A stretch of DNA of 64,000 nucleotides from Annulohypoxylon bovei var. microspora (Eukaryota > Ascomycota > Sordariomycetes > Xylariales > Hypoxylaceae), in the NCBI GenBank assembly GCA_022836615.1, contig MU405275.1:62001-126000 (forward strand), in the 5' to 3' direction. The translations under genes were made by a program, and so were the position numbers. The notes beneath the pieces were generated by a model. That model worked only from the letters and a program-made list of their open reading frames with translations. It had not been told where the DNA came from and did not search any database. Below are positions 1 through 11,752 of the stretch, in pieces; positions within the stretch are counted from its first letter, which is position 1, and every line of letters starts with the position of its first letter.

Positions 1-111
1 AATTTCATGGGTTTCTTGAAAAAAAGGGAAATGAATACCTACCTGTATCTACATGAGTACTAACATCATCATTATCATCATAGACATTTAAAGTAAACAC
101 GAATGTCAAAG

Positions 112-1151
112 GCGCTATGTCGTACCGTGCCGGGGCGATACATCCCTACAGATTCGTAAGCTGCGTGTGGAACCAACTTCTTGCGCAGTATAAGGATTAC
201 CTCTACATCAGGACTGACGCAACGGTCATGAACGTCATAGCACCGAAAGGTTTGCCCTACGCATTTGAAGTCATCGTCGATGAGCTCGACTACAACATAT
301 TTCAGTGCGATCATGTCGTACACGCTACAAATGCTTTCGCAACCGAGCTCGTAACGGGCCTGCGAGGCAAGTTGACCGGTATTCTCGGAACAGCGGCGAT
401 GATGAAGCCAGGCAAACTCTACGAGGCAGCACAAGGTGTAAAGTCGTGGTACCTTTTTTATGGCCACTCGTATGATTATGCTATGCAGCGGCCTACGGTC
501 AAAGGAGTACAGGGAGATGTCGTCTTCGGCGGAGGGTTCTCACGTTCCGAGGGCCAGGGTGCTAGCATGCTTGGAGTGTGGGATGAAAGCCGGATGGATC
601 CCCTACCATTAGCACACCTCCGAGGAATTCACCCTACAATCTTCCGTCATCCGTAGTCAGGAGGCTGGAAAGCCCCGATGCAGTGGACCGGCATTGTAGC
701 CCTCACGGGAGACCAACTACCCTTTGTTGGTAGGTTACATCCTGACCTGACCGGCCGCAAGCCCCACCTGAAGGAGAACATTTTCACGCCGCATCAACCC
801 AGCGAATGGATCTGTGCTGGTTATAACGGCGACGGCTTAATGCTGGCCTGGCTTTGTGGCACTGCACTAGGCGTCATGCTCACAAACCGCGAGCATGTCA
901 ATGTGCCAGAAAGCCCGGGAAGACCTGGCGGGACTCTGTCGTCATGGTTCCCTACCGAGCTACGGCCATCGCGGAAAAGAGTCCACAAGGCTACCCTTAC
1001 GAACCTCGGCCGTCGCTTCTTCTGGGCACTGCTGTCGAGACGTTCTGTCGAACCGCTCTCCGATTTGGATTTGGATACTCCTCCCATCGTGCCTTCCCTC
1101 GGGTGGCAACCACATGGGGATATCCCGCCGTTCGGATCTAGCCATACGTGA
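112..1151 (+). pseudogene. FAD-dependent oxidoreductase (DAO family), C-terminal part, interrupted by a stop codon
   Basis: This is the C-terminal two thirds of a fungal FAD-dependent oxidoreductase of the D-amino-acid oxidase/glycine oxidase (DAO) type. The piece GAIHPYRFV near its start, the substrate-domain stretch DPLPLAHLRGIHPTIF and the C-terminal block WTGIVALTGDQLPFVGRL followed by WICAGYNGDGLMLAWL are in the family's order. One frame is kept from 112 to 1151, but a TAG at 654-656 interrupts it exactly where relatives continue from the domain into the WTGI block. The text either side still aligns with no length change. Upstream the same frame has TAA at 58-60 and 93-95, so the coding part probably begins at an acceptor near 110-111 (AAAG). 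The FAD-binding GxGxxG end would lie outside the window. I read it as a pseudogene with one nonsense mutation. A sequencing error or stop readthrough cannot be excluded. Confidence 0.7.
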
Positions 1152-1699
1152 AGGTCGTTCTTATAAGTAGAATAGCGGTGATCTTCCGACCAGGACAGCT
1201 TCTATCTTTATTTTAAAAAACTTGGTAGCGGGAGGGGCTTATGAGGCTTCGCTGTATAGATACATACCTACCTAGGTATCCATGTAACATGAGCGTAGTT
1301 GTATTGAGAAAACGAATAGCGCAATTATTGCTTACATTTTTATATGTTTGTTAGAGACATTTCACTCCCAGTATCTCTATATCTCGTCCTCCCCTTGCCC
1401 CATTTTCATATGAGATTAAGGAGATCCTAAAATACGTCCATAACAGTCGTCTTAAACTTATATATTACTTGGAAACAGAAAGTCCGAGAGAGCGAATATA
1501 TATAGGTACGTAACTCAATGTCTCTTTCAACCTCGTGTGTGACCCCTTTTCTTTCTGTGTACGAAGTACTCATACCAACGGCACCGAATTTCCAAAATCC
1601 AAGCAATATATACACGAATCCAAAGTACCTAGTCTAAGACAAGAATCCGTCGACAAATTTACCAAAGCTATCCCAAAATGAGTCCTATCCAAAACCCGT

Positions 1700-2870
1700 C
1701 TATGCCTTACACGAGCCCCCGTGTCTCTTGGGGACCGCGGCAGCCTGCTCCGCCTGGGCGACCAGGAAGGCGTTGACGAGGGCCGGGTACCAGACGTCGG
1801 CCATCTTGGTGTCGCCGGCCTTGTTCGGGTGCACGCCGTCGCGCAGGTCGCTGGTGCCGCTGAAACCCGCGTACTGGTCGACGACCCAGATGGGCGACTC
1901 GGTCTTGTTGAGGCCCTCGGCCCAGGCCGGGATCGCGTTGTTCAGGTTCTGGATCTGCGTGTTGTAGCTATCGAGACCCATGGGGATGATTTGAGCTACC
2001 TGTTTCGGGGGTTAGCTGAAAAGTTTTATGGGCTGAAAAGTTTGGGTGTGACACTGGGGGTTCAGCTGTCTTTAGGGGTACACAGGATGAATAGGGGGCA
2101 GGTGTCACATCTGTCAGCTGACGTCACCTGACATCGTATTTGACGACATTACCGGCGAATTAAGACAAGAAAGAAAGGGGGCAGAGTAAGCAGGGCTTAG
2201 GGATGTCTTACGATGATCTTCATGTTAGGGTTGCTGTCCCTCATGACGCCTACGAGCGTGGTGAAGGCGGCGATGATATCATTGACCGGCTTGTTCTGCT
2301 GTACGATGTCGTTGGTTCCGAGGTGCATCGTGATGACATCCGCGGGGTTCTGCTGGAGCCAGCCGACTAGCTGCTTGCTATCGGCGATGTTGATGGCTAG
2401 GAAACCGGAGTGGCCCTCGTTATCGCGGTCGTATGTCGTGTCTCCGCAGTTGTTTTCCGTCTTGCCGGACCCGACCCAGTCCACGGTCCCCCATTCGGTG
2501 GGCTTCAGCTTCTCCCAGAGCATAGCCCTCCAGCAAATTATCTCTGTCTAGTATATTGAAATATTGGATATTAGTACTTGGAACACTTATTTCTAGGACA
2601 TCCTAATCGTTTGAAAATGTTCGACTAACTGCCAAGACGTTAGCTATAAGTAGGTATATTTCATGATTGCTGGAGAAGTCAAGGGTGAAAACTACAACAC
2701 ACGTTCTTACATACCAATACTATCGCCGAAAGGCTTGAGAAGTAGTTAGCTTAAAGATCTTCAATTTCAAGTAATCATGAAGAATAACTTACCATATATC
2801 TCAGAGTGGCGTTCTGGGCGACAGAAGCGCCCAGAAGCATGGCAAGAGGAAGGAACTTGTTGCAAAGCAT
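1700..2870 (-). CDS. Secreted acetylxylan esterase-like SGNH hydrolase (carbohydrate esterase family 3)
   Basis: Four exons read on the minus strand: 2870-2793, 2733-2715, 2543-2212 and 1999-1700, giving 242 residues. The first 19-20 residues (MLCNKFLPLAMLLGASVAQ) are a classical signal peptide. SGNH motifs follow in order: FGDSI with nucleophile Ser31, CWRAMLWEKL, LGTND with Asn110, MKIIVAQIIP, and DGVHP giving Asp197 and His200. The pattern matches CE3 enzymes, which remove acetyl groups from xylan outside the cell. Donors are GTAAGT, GTATGT and GTAAGA, acceptors are AAG, CAG and CAG, and all phases agree. The second exon is only 19 nt and carries the catalytic serine, so splicing decides activity. 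Substrate is inferred from the family only. A TATAAG lies about 95 nt upstream of the start. Confidence 0.88.
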
Positions 2871-2963
2871 TATGACGGTTATAGAAAATGGCCGATATAG
2901 AAATTGAGAAGCTTAGGTTTTGACAGAATTATTTTCTCAATTGATAGTTATTCCGGCCTGGCT

Positions 2964-2969
2964 CTTATA
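2964..2969 (-). promoter_or_regulatory. Possible TATA box of the CE3 esterase gene
   Basis: The sequence reads TATAAG on the minus strand, about 95 nt before the chosen ATG at 2870, a normal distance for a fungal TATA element with a short leader. Based on motif and position only. Confidence 0.35.
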
Positions 2970-3021
2970 CTTCTCGGCTCCGCTTCCTTCATGGCCGTGG
3001 CGTAGTGGCTATGGTGAAGGA

Positions 3022-3285
3022 TTATACGCCGTGTTCCCCATAGATTTCCGCAGAGAAAACGGCTAAATGAAGGAGCTGCATGTCCTCCTGTGTAACAAGA
3101 TAATATAGATGCCTAAATTGCCCGTCGCTGCGAGAACGCCGAGTGACGTCCTGGTTTGCGGAGTCGATCACTCCGAGCTTACGGGGGTAGTTGGGGCAGT
3201 TGAAAAGTTTCCTTTCAGCCGGGTCCATGGCCACATGGCTTCCACGTGGAATAAAAACTCCTACATCCTTATCATGTAGGGAATT
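3022..3285 (-). pseudogene. Possible gene remnant, faintly cytochrome P450-like
   Basis: A minus-strand frame reads LHDKDVGVFIPRGSHVAMDP and continues to a TAA at 3022. The DGxxIPxGSHVA-like wording is similar to the segment that follows the K-helix in fungal cytochromes P450. The expected downstream text (PERF region, heme-binding FxxGxxxCxG) is not found in this or neighbouring frames, and no upstream ExxR region was recognised. If it is P450-derived, it is a short decayed piece. It may equally be chance. Confidence 0.15.
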
Positions 3286-6200
3286 GGTACGTCAAACTCG
3301 TTGATCCGAGGAACGGGATGCTGTCCAGAAGCGGGATTGACGATCAATTCATTAGTTCAATCTACCCGCCTGAAACCTTGATATAGGTTTGACCACCTCA
3401 TTTGTCAATTCGAGGGATCTCCTATATTGAATCCTACCCTATACAATTTCCCACGTGTTTTCTCCAAGTCAATATCCCCGAAACATCGCTTCACTAACTA
3501 GCTGCAGGAGACAGGAATAGATCATGGTTCCTTGATAGGTTGGCTCTGACATATCCGCTTAGGAATAAGTTGTTAGACCATACCTACCTACAAATGCCGG
3601 TACCTTTAATTTAAACGTAGGCTAGATATGCACTCGAACATTCTGGTGTAATTCCTAACCCGGTTTAAGCTCTAAGTCTGAGAACGACGTACGGTTAGAG
3701 CATGAAGTCTCGTATACTCGGAAACGAATTAAGTGACAAGTAGTTAATAACTAGGTACCGCTATCCAAATATTTTAAATAATTACAGCCTAGCTATTATT
3801 TCTAGGTACAACCAGTTCTATATAGGTCTGCTTAGCCAACTTGGTAGCCTTTTTCTATTGGCAGGCCATACTAAAAACTACCATATCAAAAACACCCCCC
3901 CTTTCTACCTACCTACCTAAGTACCTATGCTGTGATAATTCTGGCTATAGATAATATATCACTTATTAGGCTGGATATCTGTCCCCTCTAGAGCCACCGG
4001 AAGACTACCTAATCTATCGTGAGAAAATTATCATGCAGTATACCTCCTGCAGGCCGTCACATCACCGACGTCGGCAGCATCTGGAAATAGACAAAGCACA
4101 ATCAAAAGCGATTCGGTTCTATTCAACCGGCATGTTCATATTGCTATCGAGAATGGATTATCAGTGTCTCGCTTCATAGACTATCTGGTATGCCAGTCAA
4201 ACAATATAAGTTATGCAGACTGATATATCAACCATGGATTAGTCTTTGCTGCCCACGTGGCTATTAAGGTCACATTAGAAGCTTCAATTCGAGCTCACAA
4301 ACCCTGCTGTTCATTAATTTGCCTTACTACAGAGTTGTTATAGGGAATATTTAGGATTTGTTAGAACTAGTTAACGTTGATCACAGCTTCAAGCAGTTCA
4401 AGGGGTAATGGGAGAAGAAACTCTACAACCCAATGAAATTTAATGGAACCATAAAAAGAGAGGTAATAAATTTAAACTGCTTAACCCAATAGTAAATTTT
4501 AGTTGCTTGATCCAGCCTTTTAGTATAATATGTTGTACCGAGTAGGGGCAGTGGCTAGACGTGGACAAGCTTCACTTTAGGCACGGTACACTTCTCTAGG
4601 TACTACCTTAGGTAGATTAGTACTATGCATATGAAGAAGTTTGACAATGTGCCACAAGAATATCGACCACGTACTAGCCTCCGAGCACTATGTTCCCGAG
4701 GTTGCTATGACCAATAGGCAATGGGACCGAGCTAGTACGAGGGATATCGCGAGTATAACGAGGGTGTTTAATCAACTGGTCTAATTTACTACTGTTTAAT
4801 ATTAACCTAGAAGAAAACCATCTTCAGTATATAACCCTCATATAAGGTACCTACATAGGTAGGTAAGGAGGTCTTATCATATCTTACTAGGCTTCCGACC
4901 TCCAAAAAGGGGTACCTACCGGTTGTATCCCCCCTAATCAGGAATACGGAGGTGTGCCGTAGCCCCATAGTCAGCGTAATAAAGCAACCCCTCAGAATAA
5001 TAGAGCGGGATAGCTCCTGTTACAAATCAAGCAGCCAGCAAAGATACCAGCTGGCTAATTATGGCTCCCATTCTTAATATACCATCGGCTACTGACGGCC
5101 AGTAAGGGTATCTTACAGCGAAGTATCCACTGACAGTGAGGCCTAGACACAATTTACTCGTAATCAAGTGGACGTTGGCACTCTAGAAGTAATTTAGGGA
5201 AATACTCACCTGAGGTTCTAGATGAACTATGTGGGTGTCGACGCCCCCTATGATATTGGTATCTCTCAGGGGTAATGAATGTCCGTCTACCCGAATCCAT
5301 CATAACCGAGAGGCCATGGATATGAGTACAGATATTCCAATCTCAAATATGTTGGTCTGAATAGATCCCTGCTTAGAGATGGTATCCAGGTCGAGTTCGG
5401 ATAAGGGACAAGATGAATTGCTCTAGAGTTTATCCCACCCGGAGATAGATGTGTGACCATCCACCCGAGACCAAATAGTGAGGGTTGGATGACTGTTTAT
5501 AGCCTGTGATACTCTATCGGAGATAATAGGAATATTAGGACTGGTATTCGATCGGATAGTTTCTCCTATTAGACACTAGCCTTGTCCAATAGCCCCTTTA
5601 ATTGGTATTAGCCATCTACCTAGGTACCTAAGGTATGGTGTTTATAATGTTTGTGGAATTTAGCACTTACTTTCTTATCTGGTAGCAAGTAAAACTGAAC
5701 ACATGTTCGAAATACTAATGTAGGTAGAATTATGCACTTTAGAATTGGCTTGATCATTCCGAGATAACCCGTACATTAGGTATGTAGACCTCATTCTCAT
5801 GTCATGCGTTCCATTGTGTTCATACAATTACAAAAGAATAACACGACAGCGAATTATCATGAAGGTTGTAGCTAGATCACCATGAACTTTTCCTTCTTCC
5901 TTTCTCCAACACCGGCAGGAGATTAGCATGAAAAGCATGAAGAAAAAAATATTGTAGACGTAACACAACATGTGCTAAACACGACGACTGGACGCCCCCA
6001 AGCCATCTTACAGGAAATCGAGGCTGTGGCGTTCTCCATCTCAATATGAATGGACAGACATAGAAACTATTAAAAATTGCGGCTCTCAAGTGCCAACCAG
6101 AAAGATGTGTCACCCACCAACTATCCAACACCCACATCCGTAAGGGCCGATGGATCTACCCGCCCCTTCTCCTCTCCTTCCCTTCTCTCCAGCGCCTACA

Positions 6201-6974
6201 TAAGAGCCGAATCAAATGATCCCATGTTTCGTGCACCTATTCTCTGCGTATTACATATGCGACGGTGACAGCATGTCCAGATAGACACAGGCGGGGAGTA
6301 CCGGGTTAGTCCGCGAACGACCAAAGAACGGGGCGTGCACCGAACGACAAATGACTCAGACTTGTTTTGCTTTTTTTTTCCCCGTTCGTACCGCGCCGCG
6401 CCGCAGCCCAGATACTAATCGCTTACTCACCGTATGTAGCCCCCCGAGTGACATAAGCAAATATATCGCGCGAGCGACGTGAGACGGGGCCAGCGCAATC
6501 GCAATTCCAGCCCTAAATATGTGGTACCGCAAATGCGGGCAGGTAGCGGTGCCAATAGCGAGACCAACTGGTGAGACCACACCGGGGGCGGGCGTGTGAG
6601 AGTGAGGCTGGCAAGTGCTTACGGACGCTTGATTATGCTTGCTCGTGCCCGCCGCCATTCCTTTCGGTAGCTGAGCAGGTAGGCATGTATGTAAGATGCT
6701 ACACAAACATGCGCGTTTGACGGACGGCAGACCATGACGCAATATATTCATGTCCCGGAGCCTCGTTTTAGAGCGGTTTCGTTATCCCCTCACATGTTCG
6801 TCCCACTAGGGGGTCATAAATATTGTGCTTACGTCCGCGGAAAACGGTATGAGCTCCGGTTCGTATCTTTCTACCTCATACCTTAGCCTCTTGCTTATAA
6901 GAACCCCATTGCTCCAGCTGGGGCCTTGGATACCTGAGCGAGTGCTCACTACCTAACCAGATACAATTCCAAAC

Positions 6975-7364
6975 ATGTTGAATATCCAAGAGAAACGTAA
7001 AGCGAAGCCAATTTTCTATGGCCAAGCTCCTAGGCTCTCCTCTTCGTCGTCCTCTAGTTCTTCCAAAGGAAAACATAGCCCCCAATTACCAAAACCTGAG
7101 AAGACCATCGCGGCGCCAAAGCCAGATGGCCACAAGGGGAGAAGAAGTTACGAAAGCATACCCAGGAGCCAGCACTACGGCCGACCTTTAGAAATCGCCT
7201 CGCTCTTGAATAATCCGCGGCTACAACAAGTAACAGGCCTACACCCGCGCAGGACATCCTGGTGGAACGGCACGCAGCCTCCGATAGACGAGCTGGCGCG
7301 GCTGCAATGGGTCATGAGTCTTCCGGACACGTACCCCGGCAAGCGTCCCAAGGGGAATTTCTGA
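6975..7364 (+). CDS. Hypothetical protein, 129 residues
   Basis: A single open frame from ATG at 6975 to TGA. The product is basic, with a run of nine serines (residues 24-32) in a Ser/Lys/Pro-rich first half. The C-terminal half is more ordered in appearance (PLEIASLLNNPRLQQVTGLH, then WWNGTQPPIDELARLQWVMS). There is no signal peptide or membrane segment. It ends about 260 nt from the 3' end of the convergent pirin gene. I do not recognise the family. Amino-acid composition and the Trp-rich tail look more like real protein than chance, but the start and an upstream exon remain uncertain. Confidence 0.45.
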   Translation: MLNIQEKRKAKPIFYGQAPRLSSSSSSSSSKGKHSPQLPKPEKTIAAPKPDGHKGRRSYESIPRSQHYGRPLEIASLLNNPRLQQVTGLHPRRTSWWNGTQPPIDELARLQWVMSLPDTYPGKRPKGNF

Positions 7365-7626
7365 ACTGACAACACCGAGATCACAAATGGAGAAGAGAGA
7401 GACAGAGAGAGGGACTAGAATAATCACTACTCAATTCTTTTTCGTCGTTATCATCACACCATCCCTATACACCAGCCGTGCAATCGGGTATCTCAAGCAG
7501 CAGCAGAACCAGTGTAGGGGCGAGAAAAAAAAAGGAAGAACTATATACAGGAAATTTCGCAGAAAGGGGTCTAGGGCAGCAGCCGAGAGGACGGGTATAT
7601 ACAATGCACGCGGAACAGCCGGCCGC

Positions 7627-8848
7627 TCAACCGACCATGGACTTCCCGATCTCGCTCTGCCAGTCCTTGGCCCTCTCGAAGCCGTTCATGTGGAACTGGT
7701 AGTCCATCAGCGCCTTCCGGACCTCCTCGGGCGAGTTCAGGACGAACGGGCCGTACTGCACGACCTTCTGGTCGAGGATCTGGCCGGCGACCAGCACGAA
7801 GCGCGCGCTCTCCTTGGCGCTCTCGGGCACCTCGACCACCACCACGTCGCCCTCGGCGTCGAACACGCAGTTGTGGTACTGCTCGACGGTGCGCTTGCCG
7901 TCGCCCTCACCGAACACCGCCGTGCCCTCTAGCTGGTACGAGAACGCGTTCCAGCCCCTGGGCACGGGCTGCGCCAGCTTGCCGCCGGGCTTGACGTTGA
8001 CGTCGAGGATCCAGACCGGCGTGTACGCGAGGTCCTTGACGCTGTCGACGCCGGCGGCCTGGCCGGAGATGACCTTGACGTGGACCTTGCCGCCGTCGAT
8101 ATCGGCGCTCGGGATCTCGCTCGCGCGCAGGTCGCGGTAGCGCGGCTCGCAGGCCTTGAGGTTGGCAGGCAGGTCGACCCACAGCTGGAGCCCGACGTTG
8201 GCGCTGCCGTCGGGGTTCTGGCGCGGCATCTCGGCGTGCATGATGCCGCGGCCGGCCGTCATGAACTGCAGGTCGCCGGCCTCGATGGTGCCGGCGTTGC
8301 CCGCGAAGTCCTCGTGGTCGACCGCGCCGTGCAGCAGGTACGTGATCGTCTCCTGCCCCCGGTGCGGGTGGTCCGGGAACCCGGCCCCGGGCTTGATGCT
8401 GAAGTGGTCGAGCATCAGGAACGGCGAGAAGTTGCGCAGCTGCGGCGTGCCGATCGATCGCCGGACTCGAGCACCGGCGCCCTCGCTGTGAAGGTGGGGG
8501 TTAGCGGTGGTGGCTTAGAGAGCTGGGGGTTAGGTGTTAGGTTGTTACGTACGCCTGCTCGACGGCCAGGAAGACCTTGCGGATTGCGCGCGGGACAGAC
8601 ATCTCGGTCGCGACGAGCTTTTCTTTAGGATTGTAGAAGGGGGATTCGGACTCGGACTCGGCGCTCTTCGTCGTCGTCACGGTGTTGCTATCTGTCGCGA
8701 GGCTACTATTGTTGTCGTAGGACTTCTTGTTGAATTTCTCTAGGATGGCGTTTAAGGATGCGGTCGCAAGCTCGGCTACTTGTTCCCGGAATAGGACGAT
8801 AGAGAGTATTGCTACGAGAACAGTGATGGAAAGCGACAAGGCCCTCAT
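7627..8848 (-). CDS. Pirin-family protein with hydrophobic N-terminal extension
   Basis: Two exons, 8848-8553 and 8485-7627, joined GTACGT to CAG through the codon for Ala99, give 384 residues. The pirin body starts near residue 83 (MSVPRAIRKVF) and holds the N-terminal cupin metal ligands: His138 and His140 (PDHPHRGQET), His182 and Glu184 (GIMHAEMP). The second cupin domain follows. Pirins are iron-binding cupins; some have quercetinase activity and others are nuclear cofactors. What stands out is the 82-residue leader: residues 7-20 are strongly hydrophobic (SITVLVAILSIVLF) and are followed by a Ser/Thr-rich linker. It reads as a signal anchor or organelle-targeting leader. Translation from Met83 (8602) would give a normal soluble pirin, so two forms are possible. 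Exon 2 is very GC-rich. Confidence 0.85.
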
Positions 8849-10038
8849 GAGGGGCGGAAGGCTACGAGGGTAATGTTATATACACTTATACTGGGTCGAA
8901 TAGTAAGACTGAATCAGGTAGGTCGCGAATCAGGAACGAGGGTGGATGCATTATGTACCTAGGTAGGTAGGTCAGGCTAGAAATATCACGAAGATTCGCC
9001 CCGTTTTGAGTGTTTTTGTCTCGGTTTTAAGAGTGTGTGATGGGTGGGTTTCTAATGGCTCCTTGGTTATTTGATAAGAAAAGATGGAAGAATTAGTTGG
9101 AAGAATACAAGAATACAAATGTGGGTCATATTTACTAGAGATATTTAGAAGTACCCGAGGAATAGAATTGAAGGCAGAAAGGGTGTACTTTCCTTCCATA
9201 GCCAGGTGGAAGGTACAATACAAGTTGGTCAGCAAGTATAATGTTTGATAATGTTTGACAAAATTCCCGACGGCAGGTACGTAGCCACCCCGCGGGCCCC
9301 ACCACCCCAAGCCTTACAAACACTTTACATCAGCAACTAATTGGCGTATAATGCGCATAATGGCGTCTAACTGGCAGGTAGCGCCCGCGTCTAGGTTGCC
9401 GCACTTGACCTTACACGGCATGGCTCCTTCCAACCGGTTCCTCAGATCGCTGCTTACTGGTTCACTAACATGGCTGACTTAATTCTTCCAAATCCCCAAA
9501 TTAATTTTCCTACCCCCGAAGCTCCGCAAGCCCCGACACGCTTTCTTCTTTAAGAAGCAGATCCGGCAGAAGGGGAAGATAATGTATGAACGACACGGCC
9601 TGTGATCGTGATGCGTCATTACTATTCGCCATTCTGCCGCTATCATAGACGATATCTATATTACATACATGTACCTACCAAGGACCAAGGTACCTACCTA
9701 AGTAGGTATTCACGTAGGTATCTAGGGATATCCCAGTCTCCAATGCAAAAGAACCTCAGCTGAATATATTAACTAATCAGGGAGTCTTAATAGGTAAGCC
9801 ATGATAGAATGATAAGCGTACGATTATAAAGATTATACTCAGACCGCTAGTTCAATTTTCGAATTTTGACTTGCTTTTCGCAGAGTGATAGTCTGACATA
9901 CAGATTAAAGGCGAGAGGCTCACATGTGACGACCTCCTGTAAAAGGATAGCTATAGCGAGACAGCTATGCCTAGCGTTGCAGCGGATGAGACACATAACT
10001 GCACATAGAGTCCCATCCCGTCCCGCCCCGTCCTATTC
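8849..10038. other. Spacer between pirin and bli-3-like genes
   Basis: No convincing gene. It contains short ACCTAGGTAGG-type motifs near 8957 and 9690-9720. The frame at 8972-9310 (-) shows no recognisable protein. Confidence 0.55.
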
Positions 10039-10748
10039 TTAAGTCTCCTTCGAAGCCGTGGCCCTCCACTGCCGGATCTCACTCTCACTAATCTCCCGCA
10101 GCTTGTTGACCTGAGCCGGCTCGCCGGTGATGGTACCCTTGGCCACCTCAGCCATCCTGCCGGCAAGCGTCTTGTCGGTAATCGCGTACGTCACGGAGCT
10201 GGTCCTCACCTTGAGCACACCGATCCGCGGGTCGTTGGCCGAGCCGTCGTGGACTCCGTCGCCTAGGTCCCCTAGCCAGGCCTTGAGCGTCGGGCTGTAG
10301 AACTTCTTCACGGTGTCTCGGTCGGTCTTGATGCTCGCGTCGCCGGCGAACGACGCCCATTGGCCGGAGCTGTCGCAGAACGAGATGTTGGTGTGCTTGT
10401 CCGCCTTCAGCTCGTCCGTCTTGTGCGATTCCGTGTTCGTCGTGAAGGTTAGGTCGATATCGCCGCCCTCCTGAATTGAGGATCATGGTTAGTGATCTGG
10501 CTACTCAACTGGTATGTAGGCATGGGAAAAGGGCATTTATTGCTTACCTTCCCTGCGATGGCCATACAGCGAGAGACTAGCTTGCCGCTCACTACATCGT
10601 GTGTCGTCATCATGCCGAACTTACATGACGAAACGAACTTGACGAGAGTCTCAACCTTCTCCTTTAGGGTCACGTCGGTGTCGATGTTCTTGTCATAGTA
10701 CGGCCCGGACGGTTTGCTGCCGGTGTCTGTATTCGAGAATGCTGCCAT
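10039..10748 (-). CDS. bli-3: BLI-3-like protein (pyridoxamine 5'-phosphate oxidase-related split barrel)
   Basis: Two exons, 10748-10548 and 10470-10039, with donor GTAAGC and acceptor CAG in phase 0, give 210 residues. The product follows fungal BLI-3 (blue-light-induced) proteins and the bacterial general-stress protein 26 family. Visible landmarks are CKFGMMTTH, LVSRCMAIAGK, DIDLTFTTNTESHK, FCDSSGQWASFAGDA and KKFYSPTLKAWLGDLGDG. This is a PNPOx-like FMN-binding split beta-barrel. In Neurospora bli-3 is induced by light through the White Collar complex. The molecular reaction is not established. I chose MAAFSN as start. The same frame continues upstream to 10910 through an Arg/Thr-rich stretch containing MLGIPTIPRNIFRTINKR, so a mitochondrial-type leader form is possible. 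Confidence 0.85.
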
Positions 10749-11752
10749 CCTGTGAAGAGTCTTATGGTTGATAGTGGTGTATGTGAATGAGCGTTTCAAT
10801 AGAAGAGGAGTTACGGTTTTTAAGTGCGACCTATCCGCTGCTTTTCTTAACAGATTTCTCTTATTGATGGTTCTGAATATGTTTCGTGGTATGGTAGGTA
10901 TACCGAGCATAATTCTTGGCCACTTTAGAGCAACAAGATCAATTATTATATGCGGCGAAGTTGGTTCATCACAGTTACCAATGGGTTGATCCGTCGCTTA
11001 GAATTTCTAGCTTTGTTCAGGTAGGTTTGTTCCGGGAAATCATCATAGAACTGAATGGGAGGAGATTGTTGGTCCTGTGAGACATCTCTATGATTTTATG
11101 ACGTCGCTGACAATTGCATCGCGTCACGATTACGAATTGAAATCGAATTTTAGACTAACAATATTCCCAATAGATCTATACACATGTGAACGGCTAGTTT
11201 GATCTAATCACGATGTTATTGCCCCCAATTGAGAATGTCGTTGGTTAGTATGACAAGAATCTGGGCTTATATAAACGGATTATACGATCCTCTCTTTTTG
11301 AAGTAACTTACCTACCTACCTACATAAATACATTTAATTAGGTATAGCATATATAAGTCCCTAGGTGTGTATGGGAAAAGTAAACCGCATCATTTGATAT
11401 AATTCTGTTTCTATTGTTTAGGTATCTAAGTAAATCGTCCTACGTAAATGTAGGTAAGTGTACAAGTATATCATATCGTAAAATTGCTTCCAGGGCAAAA
11501 AAAAGCAGAGTGAATCCACTCCGCTTGGTATCGTTTCGAAAGGCCTCCTCTTAATCCAACATAGGGATAAGGTCGTGTCATATAAAGAATAGAAAAATAC
11601 ACCTAGGTAAATGCCGCGACTAGCATCATATACCTAGGCTAAGAGCTCTTCCCGCCAACTCCCGTATGCCCTCCCAAATTCCCGGGCCCCCTATCCTAGC
11701 CTTTTAGGGTTCCAATAAAAACACAAAATTGTTGCATTCGAGCATAGAAAAA
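10749..11752. other. Spacer upstream of the bli-3-like gene
   Basis: About 1 kb of AT-rich sequence. It contains a short ACCT repeat near 11311-11325 and an imperfect hairpin at 11503-11526. No gene recognised. It would include the promoter of the bli-3-like gene if translation starts at 10748. Confidence 0.5.
11503..11526. repeat. Imperfect inverted repeat (10-nt arms, 4-nt loop)
   Basis: Arms AAGCAGAGTG and CACTCCGCTT pair with a single mismatch around AATC. It lies between the convergent-facing ends of nothing obvious, about 250 nt beyond the lectin stop. A similar AAGCAGAG arm occurs at 38013-38038. Confidence 0.4.

Larger units (their letters stand above)
2871..6974. other. Long AT-rich spacer without a recognised gene
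   Basis: About 4 kb between the CE3 esterase and the next small gene. Open frames are short and show no family motifs. The spacer holds many copies of a short ACCTACCT/AGGTAGGT motif (for example near 3905, 4600, 4850, 4915 and 5620). One stretch near 3022-3285 on the minus strand has a protein-like frame and is listed separately. Reading frames at 5877-6137 (-), 6077-6268 (+) and 6356-6751 (-) lack any homology signal I recognise. Confidence 0.6.

Noticed and set aside
1721..2131. 136-codon plus-strand frame
   Set aside because: Antisense of the last CE3 exon and intron.
6356..6751. 131-codon minus-strand frame
   Set aside because: Composition without order, no motif, no signal peptide, no supporting context.
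8080..8628. 182-codon plus-strand frame
   Set aside because: Lies opposite the GC-rich pirin exon; its Val/Ala/Arg/Gly-rich text is the mirror of codon bias.
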